Positions 23,399 to 35,558 of a DNA stretch of 64,000 bases are shown here, one piece after another. This stretch comes from Galaxea fascicularis (Eukaryota > Cnidaria > Anthozoa > Scleractinia > Euphylliidae): positions 26,246,278-26,310,277 of the forward strand of contig OX419341.1 of assembly GCA_948470475.1 (NCBI GenBank), read 5' to 3'. Position numbers and translations under genes: made by a program. Within the stretch, counting starts at the first letter, position 1, and the number at the start of each line of letters is the position of its first letter. Below the pieces are notes generated by a model. That model made no database searches. It was given only the letters and a program-made list of their open reading frames with translations, and was not told the DNA's origin.

Positions 23399-23639
23399 CT
23401 AAGTTGTAAAAAAAAGTTTGTTAGGTGGCCACGGTAAGGCGCGTCGCACTGTAAAATTCATTTTTCTTTGTTTATGTCCTCTGGGTTTCGCTATCAAGTT
23501 GAATTGTAGTTCCTTTTGAGTTTATTTGGGTTACTATGTGTTGCCGTACATGCAGTCTCCTAAGATCTCGGCTGGTCACGTAGTGCTGAGGAGGGCTGCC
23601 CTTGGTCCAATCAGCAGGCGGTTGTTATAAGCCCGCACC

Positions 23640-23880
23640 CCACGTGCGACGCAAGCAAGAGCAAAAGCGCAAGCATACGACGCTTATGCTTATGCCTATG
23701 CTAACCACGTCCACTGGAAATAACAGCGACATAAACGTAAGCATAAGCATAAGAAGAACGCAAAGGTTTGATATGCTTATGCTTATGTCACAGCCATCCT
23801 CACTTGTGCATAAGCTTATGCTTATGCTTATGCTTATGCTTGTGTCCCAAGTGAGGACCGCACTTTACTGTGCAATTCCA
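23640..23880. repeat. GCATAA/TTATGC-rich fold-back repeat, copy 1
   Basis: Blocks of GCATAA and TTATGC in both orientations lie between inverted flanks CCTCACTTG and CAAGTGAGG (about 23794-23865). The hexamer motif is shared with the better-preserved element at 53736-54008. Confidence 0.6.
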
Positions 23881-26800
23881 AGAACCGTGAACACTTTGAT
23901 TTAATTTTGACATTTCCCATTGTGCAGCAGCCAATCAGAAGCGACATGAAACCACAAACTAATTACCGTTACTGTTTGCGGTTTAATTTTCTCGCGCGAG
24001 ATTGGCTTTTACTTGAAACACAATAACATTCCATAAATACCTCTAGTGTTCACGGTTTTCGGATTTTCTTAAACTAACTGACCTGAAAACGATGCAGTGT
24101 TATGGCGGGAGAAGTGTGCAAGTAATCCATGATTTGGATTGGAAGACAGTCCATGTTGAATGGAAGGCATTACTGTGTTATTTACACATTGACCGCTTTT
24201 CGTGCCCCTTCCACGGACTGTTAAGTTGTCATGTACGTCTTTTTTTTTTTACGATTAAGGTTACTTTCTAACCGATACTTATGACAAAGCCGATAAAAAA
24301 GTGACGGCTGGCTCGTAGACCTTTACTAACACAAAGCTGTTACGAGTTTGCTTGGCAGTCCTCTACCCATGACCACAGAACTGTATGAACGTGCAGCGGA
24401 AAAGAACAGTACCGGGTACTGTACTAAGCACATGGTGTAACACGATCATCCTGGGGCTATCAAGTGTTAATTGTACCCAGCCTCGTTGACCCAGAATATT
24501 CCTCCACTGGATAACAATGCGTTAGGGCATCATGCAGTCCAGCATTCGATAGATGACTCAAATACCACATCTCAAGGTGCAGGCTTCGCTAATGCTGTGC
24601 CAAACTCCGGGATAATTAATGAGTTTCTATTTTGACTACTTTAAGAATAGTTTATCGGCGCCTCTCGTCTTTATAACTCTAATCTTGCGGATTGTGGTCG
24701 GAAAGTTATTGTAAATATTTTTAACCTCTGTACTTTCCCTGAAAAAACCGAGATAAAAGTAAAAACGAACAAACAAACAGCGCAACTATTGTAACTGTGA
24801 TGCTAACCAAGTTTTGAATTAAAAACTTTACTCAGCCTCAAAACTCACAACCGCGATGTGCAACGTAATGCATACGACAGTGAACTTGTTTTGTTAGTCA
24901 TTGCCATTTTACTGTTAATCCTAACTCCGCGCTTTCTTTCCCTCTGTTTTCTGTACTTTTCATCTGCTGCAAGTTACATCTCTTTCAATGTTGATCTCTA
25001 TGGAACATGTCATTTAATGAATAATCTGTCCATAGCGTAGTTTGAAGAGTGTTTTTATTGACTCAACAAATTAAAGTAGATTTCGAAGCATCTATAAAGA
25101 GTCCTGCAGCCGTCCTGTCCGGGCGGTTTTTTGAAATCCAATTAGAGCAAATAAGTCCAAATACTTGAGCAAGGTTCAATTTCCAATGTCAGGAAATGTA
25201 TCCGTTTTATTGCTATCTTGCAAATTATATTCTACAGTCTAACAAGGTAAAACAATTACGGTATGCAGCCAGTTATGGTTGGTTATAAAACTAGTTGATA
25301 TTTGACTTGATTTGAAAGTAGACACGTCGTTCATTAGCTTACGTAACCAGCTTGTGGTGGCAACCAAAAACTAGAAATGCAATCGGATTGTTTAGCGTGT
25401 AAGCCGACAAACAGCTCAGCTTTTAGGGTATTAGCGGGCTTTATGTGAACAATGGAATAATTGAAAAGATTTGGCACTTAAGGAAGATCTAAAATAAGTG
25501 GTATTTTCTTGAAATGACCGTACTATTTCGGGCCTTATTGACGGTATTATTACAACTATTATTTTTCCAAGGCGTAATAATGTCTTTCTAGAAAAGCCTC
25601 ATTATTTAGTAACTTCCCTTCTCCTTGTAAAACAATCACGTAGAAGCTTGCGAAAACTAGACGAAGCACTTGATCTTACGTAATCAGTTTCACTACACCT
25701 GTGCTGACTCGCACACTTGTCACCATCGAGGGCTTGAAATTACGACATTATTAGTAACTTTCTTCGCCTGCAGGGTAATTGACGTCAAAGTCCACTTTTC
25801 ACTGCAGGTAAATAACCCAATTGACCCACTCCAGATCTTATTCCAAGTTATCATAATCATTTTTAACTGCGTTTTTGCTTCTTACCGAGCGATAGATGAT
25901 CTGATAATGGTGCATATGCATTTTGCCATGCCTCGCAGATGCTAAAATTAGAAGAGGCCTTAGATCAAGATGAGGCAGTCCGCGGAGATATTTTCACTAA
26001 CCCGCAGGCCCTTTCGTAGCTACGTTTCGACAAAACAACGAAAAACGTCTGTTTCAAGGTACCGGCTCAAGACTAGGAAATGTTACCGTGCTGTCTTTCT
26101 ATCCAGCCTTATTATCACAGAGTACCAAAAGCAAACTATTCGGGATAACCCTGCATTCGATTCGTACTGGGTGTCCTATGATTGACAAGCATCCCATCCA
26201 GTGGAGATTCTGATGTTTAACTTTTGTTAGACTTAATGTCCAAGTCGCAATTGGCGGAATATTTAGTGTTTTATTTTGTATGGTTAGAGCGGGATGGGAT
26301 CCGTCGCTAAACATTTAACTGGAAAATTGACAATACCTGCCAACATCGGCCCTTTCAAAAGGTATGTTATTATCTAGTACCATGGCTCTTGCTAGTACCC
26401 AAACATACTACCCGCAATGACGTTATCAGTAGGGATACAAACCACAGTAACGGGATACGGGATATTTGGGCCAACATATATTACGCGAATTCTTGCTGTG
26501 CCGATTATTGACATAGCAAACGGAGACTCGTTTAATTCATTCAAAATACTTCAAGGCTTACAATTTCCAGAGAGGGCGTCGCGTAAAAAGGGTGCGACCC
26601 CATTTAATATTTACGCAAGTCTGTGGAAAATACGCGCGAAATGATTTGGAGAAACGACAACTCTATCGATGGTTAGCGTAGTAAAAAAGTAAACGAGCGC
26701 GGACAGCGAAGTACGTGAGTGAATGTCAGAATACCTTAGTTAAGTGACAGACTGAAACAAGAGACAAGATCCACTAGATGAAGAAACTATAAAGTAAAAG

Positions 26801-27295
26801 TAAACAACCAACTAATTAAGGCACTTCAAAAATAATACTTTGAAAAATGCCAAGACTATTTTCATACATACGTATCTATAAAATACTTTAAAACACTAAC
26901 TGAACGTGCCCGCTACGTATACACAGTAAAACGCAGGTCGTACAATGAGTCTCAGTCAGCATGGCATTTATGTCCAGCTTTCGAATCAATCTCTAACACG
27001 CTTAACCATAATTTAGGGCCAGTATATCAAACTTATTGTTTACCATTTGTAGTCGTGTTGAATCTAGGTATGACAAACTGAATTCTCTATTTTCAAAGGT
27101 GTATTTAGTATCTGATCTTTGAATTAGGGGGGAACGGGCCTGAACAAACATTTTAACTTATTTTCACTTTTTCTTTTAGTCTAGCGTAGGTCTTGCGGGC
27201 TATCATGTCGGAAATTTAATTTTTTGCAACTGCTAAAAGCATGGTGATGTAATGATTTTAGTTTGACAGGATAAAAACATGAAAATGAAAAGAAT
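23881..27295. other. Intergenic region, nothing recognised
   Basis: AT-rich sequence with only short open frames. No exon, RNA gene or transposon end was identified before the tRNA at 27321-27393. Confidence 0.5.
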
Positions 27296-27303
27296 AAAAA
27301 AAA
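27296..27303 (-). terminator. Pol III T-tract terminator of tRNA-Ala
   Basis: Eight consecutive T residues on the minus strand lie shortly after the mature 3' end, the usual RNA polymerase III stop signal. Confidence 0.75.
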
Positions 27304-27320
27304 TAGATAAATAATATCGA

Positions 27321-27393
27321 TGGAGAATCCGGGTATCGATCCCGGTACCTCTCGCATGCTAAGCGAGCGCTCTACCACTTGAGCTAATCCCCC
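27321..27393 (-). tRNA. tRNA-Ala (anticodon AGC)
   Basis: The 73-nt minus-strand sequence folds perfectly as a tRNA: acceptor GGGGGAT/ATTCTCC, D-arm GCTC/GAGC, anticodon stem CTCGC/GCGAG with loop TTAGCAT (anticodon AGC at 27358-27360), a 5-nt variable loop, T-arm CCGGG/CCCGG with loop ATCGATA, and discriminator A. A-box and B-box consensus are intact. A run of eight T on the minus strand about 18 nt downstream (27303-27296) is a Pol III terminator. There is no intron and no encoded CCA. Confidence 0.95.
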
Positions 27394-28531
27394 AGCCTCT
27401 GCCATTTCAGAGGGAAACTACCAGGGTCTTGAATACAAACCTGTTGGGCTCTGACGAATCACCTGCAGCCGGCACCGACAGCCGTTGAAAAATAAAATCC
27501 CACTTTTTTAAATAAATACTCGAGGAGGAGCTTATGAAGGGGTTTGCCAAACAGAGTGGGCAGAAGACTGGGAAGTCACCTTAAACCGAACCGCGGATGA
27601 AACAGTGGCCAACGAGATCTACGGTTGCATTACAAACAATAAAGACACCACGAAGTTGAAAGGAGAGTTTTACAAAGCCAAGCTTCATTGAGAAGAAGTA
27701 AAACAGATGTTTACATTCCTTCATGCATTGTATGATACCATTCGTGTCAGTGTTGTTTGATAGGCAAGAAAGTCAAAACCATAACTCGTCAAAATTTTAA
27801 TTTTATTCTTAAACTTGTCGTAAGGGACAGCCGGGTTTTTTTAAGAGAACCAAAAATATATACACAGGAGGTAGTCACTGGTTTATTTGGCTTGCTTTGT
27901 CACACGACGCTTTTTCTTTTTCTTTTTCTTTTTCTTTTTACCTCGCTACTCCGAAGAGGTCTACTCCATCCATTATTCATCATAAATGGGACCATTTTGA
28001 GGTAATTTTCGATCATTAAAATGTTTGCAGTTTGAACGTTTTAAATTTGGCTACATTTCTCAAGTTGGTGGTTTAAAACGAAGTAAAAATCAAAATGTAC
28101 GAGTTTTGCTACGTTTTGAGGACGTTAATGTGAGACAAATGGCCAGAAATGTTTGCTTAACGGCAAGTTGAAGGGAAAACGTAACACCCTGAAATAACAC
28201 AAATCTGGTCATGAAAAAGATGACGGATTCAGTGATCTTCGTAGACACTAATGCCGAACTTCCGTTGACTGTTCCAAAAAGTCTCCGCCGGGGGAGCTCA
28301 GTTTCAGGGTCATTTGAAGATTTATGACCCTGATTAGGCGTTAAGTCATATAGCCTAAAAAGATTTCAGTATCACTGTAAACATAGGAAAGAAAGAATTA
28401 GAGGTAGTATTTTGCAATGGGTCATATTCAAGGATTAAAGCCGGGTAATCTGTTGCAGTGACTGAAATTCATTGTCTCCCAAGTCCTTTGTCTGAAACTG
28501 TTCTTTTGAAACTTTGGACAGGATATGGCCC
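27394..28531. other. Intergenic, with (CTTTTT)n microsatellite
   Basis: The only recognisable item is a CTTTTT-type repeat at about 27910-27938. Confidence 0.55.
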
Positions 28532-28534
28532 TTA

Positions 28535-28840
28535 AGGTCGGCACACAAGAAAGGACTAGTCCTTGCGACTAGTCCCTGAACTGAACAAGTCGCGGGGACA
28601 AGTCCCATCGTGTGAACTCGTCATATTTGACAAAAAATCTAGTCGCAGGGACCAAATTTTGGTCCCTGCGACTTGTCCCACGAATTCAAACTGGTTTGAT
28701 TTTGAATTTGTGGGACAAGTCCCTGCGACGGACTAGTCCTTCAAAACCCTTCGTGGGCACACACGATGGGACAAGTCCCTTCCGTGTAAACTCTTCAAGA
28801 GACTAGTCGCAGGGACTAGTCCCCTCGTGTGTGCCGACCT
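28535..28840. mobile_element. Harbinger-like MITE, 306 bp, TTA target duplication
   Basis: The terminal repeats AGGTCGGCACAC and GTGTGCCGACCT are flanked by TTA on both sides (28532-28534 and 28841-28843). The interior is built from many copies of GGGACTAGTC/GGGACAAGTC and TCGCAGGGAC in alternating orientation, so the whole unit folds on itself. A 3-bp TTA duplication indicates the PIF/Harbinger type. No ORF is meaningful. Confidence 0.75.
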
Positions 28841-28843
28841 TTA

Positions 28844-31099
28844 TAATCAACAAGCAAAATTGAAAGTTCGAGGCTGCCGAGCTAAGGTGGTCCTACAGAA
28901 CAAATAAAGAAGCAAATTAAGGGCAACTTCTACAAGCTTCCGAGGTTTACATGTAAGCCGGCTAATCATGATAGCAAAAAATCTTTTATATACTTTGTCC
29001 CCTTCGGAGGCGCGTATCGATAGCGTCTGAGGTCAAACATGCTTTTTTCACTTTTGAGACTTCCTCAAGCGGTGCACTAATTATGTCCCTGCCAACAATG
29101 ATCTTTATGTATCAGGCAAATCCAAGAACGCCCATTCCCCCTCCCGGGAAAACCCCGGGACATTTGACTTTTAAGAAAAAGTTTGGTCAAATTCCCCCAC
29201 TATGCTGCCAGTTTTACGGTCAAATGCCTCACTGGCTGGGGCCTCACAGAGCATCAAATTCCCCATGCTCTCGGTATGTCGGTAGATAACCAAGCCGTTC
29301 AATGAAAATTTTCTTTCGTTTCAGACCTTCAAAACAATTTAATTGCGCACTTTCGAGCTCTCAATATGCAGTGATCCTGATTGGTAATACCCTATTCAAA
29401 ACGCATTCAAGAAAAAACTAGTATTATAAGCCAAAGCACTCCACCCTTGCAAAGACTCCGTGCTCAGACCTGTAATATTTTTAAGACCGTATTTGGTAAT
29501 GAATTGGTGTTCCACATTCAAAGACATCTGCTACAAATGATGTGACGTGATGAAAGATTGCACACTTTTTCCTGATCGTTAAAAGACTACTAAGGCTAGT
29601 TTACAAAGTTCGCCTTTGGAAAAAAACTATTTTGTTGTTGAGCGTGTGTTCCACGGAACACACGCCAAGTTCACAAAAAACAAAGGAATTGTGACGTGGT
29701 CAGTAAACACCTAGTTTACTTTCTCATAAAGTTCTGTCGGAAAACGCAGTTTGTTTTCCTTGAAGGTCAAAGATTATGTCTTAATTTCTTTGCTAGGATT
29801 AGTATCACAATGGTAATTTTTCTTCTGACTGCGCTTCAGTCATTACCTCTCCATGAGCTTTCCACCATTTATCCCCACATAAGCTTGCCCCACGGCATCG
29901 TCTCTCTTTCTGGTCGACGTTTTCACGCCCAGTTCAAAATGGCAGGAATTTTCGATTTCCTGAAATACTAATTTCATTTCATCTTTAAAAAACTGGGCAA
30001 TGTCGGGTCACCAGGATTAAAAAAATGGTATGGTATAGTACAGTATAGTGTTCTGACTACAAAAACGTGGTACTTATCAATGGTGATTTGGTGATTAAGA
30101 TACGAAATGGATCGTGTTCAAGTCACGATATATCACGCTTCACACGTTTGAGGTATGTTCGAGAAGCAAAGATCTTAATGGAGCAGTTTTGGCGACAGGG
30201 ATAGCATTAACAAAATAACCGGAGTACTTTAGCAGTAGTTAACAAACAATTTCGTGCGCAAAACTTGTCAAAATAAATGATCGATTATGACCTCTTGACC
30301 ACTTCGTCCTATTCTACCAGCTACGGAATGCTTCAGGCCCTTGGTTACGTCTTTGTTAAAAGTTTATGTGTGGTAAACAGTGTCATGATGTATTAGTGCT
30401 TACAGATAGTGGTTAACATTTATGGAAATGAAATACAAGGTGAAGACTGCTTATCATTAACTGTGAAAGCGGGTATTACGGTCCTGCCCTTGCTCGAATG
30501 CTTGATCAGAGATACCGTGCAATATAGCGGAAACAATGTTTTCCAAATCAGATCGTGTCTTAATCCTACAAATAAAAAAAAAACAGAAAACTGAAGTGAT
30601 ACCTAGTATTTGATAACTCAATGTAAACGGTCAATAAAACTAGGCGTTAGCTCTTTGCAATCTAGCAATAGTGAAGATGCCTCAGATCTTGGGTTTGGCC
30701 AAACCCTACACGAGATGAAGACGGCGTAAGCCGTTCAGACGTTCATTTGGTCCCCAGTAAATGTGCGTTCCCTGGGCGCAGAATCCCGTTTCGAATTCGA
30801 ATTAAACCCTCTTGTGGAAGCACGCTTCTACAAAGCCACACCGTATCTTATGAGGTCAGTTTACCAGCGTTCTATCTTTACCATTTGTTCTGAATAACTG
30901 AAGATAGGAAACTTGACTTTGACGGTCCGTTTCCTTGCTGAGCAAGTCATTAACGATTATGTCCTAGATTCGACGCCACTACAAAAGTATAGTATTTATA
31001 GGATGACATCTTAGTTCACTTCCGTCCGGTGAACAACTGGCATTCACTAGCTTTAAAGCGGACATAATTCTCAAATCTTTCTAGCTGAGGACAGATGCT
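28844..31099. other. Intergenic, nothing recognised except a short hairpin
   Basis: No supported coding or RNA gene. A perfect 11-bp-arm hairpin (GCGTGTGTTCC / GGAACACACGC) lies at 29642-29665. Confidence 0.5.
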
Positions 31100-33138
31100 C
31101 TACTAATTGGGGAGACTGTAAATCAACTCAAACCACATCAAATCAAATGTGTTTTTAAGAAGAGGGGAAAACGGAGTACCTGAAGAAAAACCTCTCGAAG
31201 CAATTCAATTCAATTCAATTCAATTTTTATTCACACTTTTATAAAATATTTACATTATATATAGTAAGGTAGGAGTACAATAATACAGAAGAGGAAGAAG
31301 AAGAAGAAAAAGAAATTAATGGCTTTGATGGAAGTGTACGGTGGTCAGAGGAGCTTAGCTTTCGAGCTAACCACCGCTATATTATGAGTGGGAATACATA
31401 GAGAGTGCGCTTGGTGCCATGGCGACTGTGGACAATTATATCAAATAGTGATTCTATGGTATGTTCAAGTTCATTCTATGTTAGTATATCTAGAAGTTTG
31501 AAGTAAGGTGTTCTACTTTCTCTATTATGGCTAAAAAATATGCAGCGTATACATTTATTTTGTTTTGTTTTAACTTTAGTTAATCTACTTGGGTATGTGT
31601 TTCCCCAACTCATAATTCCATAATGGAGGTAGGGGTAGATAAGTGAGTAATATATTTGTCAGTTGAGGGTGTTAAAGTTAAGAAATAGCGTCATCTGAAA
31701 AGGATTCCCAAGTTTTTAGATATTTTGCTGTTTATGTGCTGAATATGGGGAGCCCAATTTAGATTTTTGTCAATGTAGATACCAAGGTATTTTATGTAAT
31801 TCTTTTCTTCAATATTGTGTAAATTAAGATTAAGTTTATTTGCCTTTTGGGGGGGGGGGGAGGAAATTGTCATGTAGTGGGTTTTCCTAAAGTTTACAGA
31901 GAATTTATTAGCTGAGCAGTAGCTGAGGAGATGATTGAATTCCTCATTTATAGTTTTTTCAAGGTCCTTTAGAGAATTGGAAGAGTAGAACAGAGTGGTG
32001 TCGTCAGCGCAAATGTTCTTTTAATGCCACCTTTTCTCAGTAAACCCAATTACGCATGTCGTTGATATATATCAAAATAGGAGTGGGCCAAGAGTGGAGC
32101 CTTGTGATACACCACATTGGATAGAAAGTGGGTTTGATTTAACATTTTCAACTTCAACATTCTATGTTCTGCTTTCAAGATAGTTTTTAAACAATTGGAG
32201 AGGAACACCACGGATTCCGTATCTCTATAATTTCTGTAGTAAGATCTGATCGTTAACAGTATCAAAGGCTTTAGATAGGTCAAGAAAAATACTGCATATA
32301 GCTTCATTGCTGTCAATTTTCATTTTAAGATTGTCAGCGAGTTCAAGAATTGCTTGCTCAGTGGAATAATTTTTCCTGAAGCCAAATTGATGCTTAAATA
32401 GAATGTTTTCCTGTTCTAGGAAATGATTTAGCTGATTGTACACTAGTCTTTCAAGGATTTTGGAAAATGGAGATAGCACAGCAATGGGGGGGGGGGGGGG
32501 TAGTTGCCAGGGTCTGTCACTGCACCAACCAACCAAATTGGGGACGCTGTCACAAAATTAGAGACGTTTGTATGGATTTTGAGCTACGTTTCAAGGTCTA
32601 TAACTTTTGGTCTCTGTTCAACCTAAAAGAATCAAACTTGGTCAAACGACTAAACTCAATGTCATCTTTCATGTGATGGTGTCAATTTATCGATTACTTC
32701 AAAATTTGAAACTCGCCCCCGTTCCCCTTTGAATTTCGGAATGGCCAATAGAGAGCAGATTGCTGGCAATCTTGATTAGATAGTTGGGGATATCTATAAT
32801 GGCTTTATGCCTATCAAGGGCAGATAGTGCTAACTCAACTTGTACTGAATTCACTGGGGAGAGAAAAAAACTAGAACTATGATTTGCAGGGAGGAAAGCA
32901 CAAGGTTTTATACTTAAGTGAATTGTAGATGCCAAATTTGGACTAATATTTATAAAATATGCATTGAACTGATTGACAATATCATGTTTTGTCGGTGTAG
33001 GTTTTTCCATTGCAGTGTAGCTTTGATGGAACAGTGTGCCCTTTAGCGGGGTAGAGAACCAACAAACTCAGCCCACTTATGACACAGAGTTGGGACACAT
33101 TGGCGAGCGCTCTTACCGCTGCGCCACCCCTCCTCCCC
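31100..33138 (-). repeat. tRNA-derived SINE-like repeat, copy 2, split by a LINE
   Basis: The left part (31100-31196) matches the SINE-like copy at 4807 from CTACTAATTGGGGAGACTGT up to ACCTCTCG. The right part (33031-33138) resumes with GTAGAGAACCAACAAACTCA and ends in CTCCTCCCC. The roughly 1.8 kb in between is LINE sequence. Confidence 0.6.
31197..33030 (-). mobile_element. Truncated non-LTR retrotransposon (CR1/L2-like LINE) with broken reverse transcriptase
   Basis: On the minus strand, reverse-transcriptase pieces appear in the expected order: HQFGFRKNYSTEQAI and FLDLSKAFDTVN (32225-32536), GVSQGSTLGP with INDMRNW (about 32040-32125), the catalytic ADDTTLFYS (ADD at 32000-32008), and YLGIYIDKNLNW (31691-31873). 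The frame is broken by shifts between them and nothing resembling a full ORF2 remains. The element ends at 31201-31224 in an (AATTG)n tail on its sense strand, as microsatellite-tailed LINEs do. The clade is a judgement from motif style. Confidence 0.85.
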
Positions 33139-35423
33139 TGTAACAAATCGGTTTCGTTTCCAAGAATTTCTTTCCTTACATCTTTTGTGGCATTGGGTTG
33201 TAAATTATTTCTTTTTCGTGTATGTTAACTAACCGTCTCAACCTTCTCTGTAATATTCGTGAATTGAATCGACTTCAATTATGTCCGTATCGCCATCCGT
33301 AAATTACACATGGACGTTTCCCTTCCAAATAAATGGCGTTTCAGTCGCGTAGACAGTACGGACCTTTAGATTTGAGTACGAGTACTAATTTCAAACCAGT
33401 CACCTCCCCTGAACCCTCACTCTTCCTTGTTACTTGCCAGTAGATCCCGAGATTGCAGAAACAAGATTGGTGTCACTAGTGATCATCTGAAGCACGCGAA
33501 CAGGATTTGAAAAGTCGTACTCGTACTCGTAATTAAATCTAAAGGTCCTTAGTACTCACTATCGGAGGGAAGCAAACGGTCATTTGAACCAGAGACGACA
33601 AACAAGGCCACGGTAAATTAGGGCCCGAGCTCAAACAACTTATACAGTTGCACAACCACCCGTAGATGGCTCGACGGTGAGTGGTTTATGGAACCTGGAA
33701 AACTTTTCATGCAAGGTCCGAAACCGAGAGAAAACCGCTGAAATTAGATTTAGGGTGAAAATACAAATGAAACCACAAAGAAGAATGGTCAAGGCATATT
33801 TATTAAACTTAACCAAAACAATGCATCTATAATTTAACATTGAACCATTTACAGTAGTTCGTCTTAAAACAAAAAACAATGCGCATAAAAACATGCACTC
33901 TGTAATATAAAGCTCGATTGAAACTCTTCACAGGAACCTGCGGATAGAAGGTTTGTTGGTTGGGGGCAAGTAACCTTTGAACTTTCAAGGGAACTCTGTT
34001 CAGAGTTACCCATACACCCCACCCCGCTCCATGTTCGCCTTTCCCCTTTGGCTTTTTTGTCGGGGTCATTCTTGCTTGATTTAAATCAAACTTGACCATG
34101 CAAATAAATAGCTGTAGTCAAACCAACAAGTCTTTGTGGCACTTACAACACGAGCAAGACATCGGATGAAAGTATGACAAAATTAGCCAACCACTTTGTT
34201 GTGGTTTCCAACGATTTTTTGTATTTTAATTATCTATCCATCTTAGACAAGAATTTGGGAACTTGCACGAAACAAAGCACTTTAACATGCTATCACAACA
34301 GTAACAAATAAAATGCAGTCCAGTACATGTTTCCTGAAAAGGAAGATTAGCTACCATCTAAGTCAATACACCTTATTCCAAAACGACTCCCATTCTAATG
34401 ACCTTTGTTTTTATTCAAATTAGCCCTTTGCCTTATTCTTAAGAGCACAATACTCAAAAGAATATTTTTCCTTGAACGAGGCAACGAGAACTAATCTGAA
34501 TTTAAACTGAATATTAAAATAGCAGCTATTTGGAATAAGATGTACAACCGAACTTTCGAGATCACCAAGCTGTGCAACCAAGATTAAATTCTGACAAAGC
34601 CAAACAAGCAATTTCACAAACTCTCTCTTAGAGTGAAAGCAAATTTGGGGGTAAAACTTGGAAAAGGTACACAACAACAGTGAATTCAACCCAAATTCTG
34701 GCTACTACCTTGTACAATCAACAACGTGGATTTGACTAGATACCATACAATTGAGGTATAATGATCAAAAGGACACCAAGCGACTAATATCAACTAGGTA
34801 TTCAACGACAATTTGCCTCCACGGCCATTCAAAACAAAATTGTTGGACAAGAACTCTGTTCAGTTCAGTTTAGACTGAATTAACGCAAACTACATAATTC
34901 AGTTTCAAAATGAGGGGATGGATCAAAATAGCAAGTCGAATATTAGTCACTTAAGTTGTACCTGACCAACTGAACTAAAATTATACAATCAACTAATACT
35001 CTTAATAAAACAGGTTACAAAATATCTGAGGATACATTCCAACTTGTACTGTACCCAACTGGTAATATACACGAGCAAAGCCAGGATATCACATATCCAC
35101 CTTGCATGCATTATCAGTTAAGGGGAGCACATGTGGAATGACTGGGTCACAAAACAATATACATGTATCTATTTGGTGTCTTTTTTATGACTTTACTTAT
35201 CCCATGAAAACAGGTACCATGGAGTGAAATCAATCCTGTAATCCAGTCTTTTGAGCTGTTTTAGGTTTCAGGTCCTGGTAATTAGACTTTGTCTGAACGG
35301 ATAAGTAAAATCACTGAACTTTTAATATAAAAGAAATATACTCTTACATACAATAAAATTGAAGTCTATATGAATTGCTGTAATAATATAAATTTAAATT
35401 AACTTCTACACAGCCAATATGAC
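33139..35423 (-). other. 3' flank and likely 3' UTR of the NFAT-like gene
   Basis: No coding exon follows the NFAT stop at 35424. Minus-strand AATAAA signals occur at 34411-34416 and 33799-33804, so the 3' UTR could be 1.0-1.6 kb. The remainder looks intergenic. The choice of polyadenylation site is a guess. Confidence 0.4.
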
Positions 35424-35558
35424 CTACAAATCACAGAGCATTCCAGACAAATACTGTTTAAAGTTTGCTTGGAGTTGTTCCGTTGTGCTAGCAGTTCTCG
35501 CCGAACGAAAAGCTTGTAACAGTAAGGTGTCCCTTCTCTTGATGTAGTCACACAATTC
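35424..35558 (-). CDS. NFAT: NFAT exon 12: C-terminus and stop
   Basis: 135-nt last exon starting after ATTTCAG. It encodes ELCDYIKRRDTLLLQAFRSA and ends LSGMLCDL then TAG (35426-35424). It reads as amphipathic helices. Confidence 0.85.
   Translation of the reverse strand, partial: ELCDYIKRRDTLLLQAFRSARTASTTEQLQANFKQYLSGMLCDL

Larger units (their letters stand above)
22914..23452. mobile_element. Non-autonomous DNA transposon with TA-flanked inverted repeats
   Basis: The ends are CAGTGCGACGCG (22914-22925) and CGCGTCGCACTG (23441-23452), each flanked by TA as expected for a TA target duplication. Inside are a direct repeat of TCTTTGCCTCGTGTGGTTCC (about 22942 and 23245), a tRNA-like segment, and a long hairpin. 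No transposase is encoded. A 120-residue minus-strand frame here containing VGIEPTTSGLD is repeat-derived. Confidence 0.65.

Noticed and set aside
28560..28820. CRISPR-like spaced repeats (GGGACTAGTC units)
   Set aside because: Units alternate in orientation, spacing is irregular, and the array is bounded by transposon ends in a eukaryotic genome.
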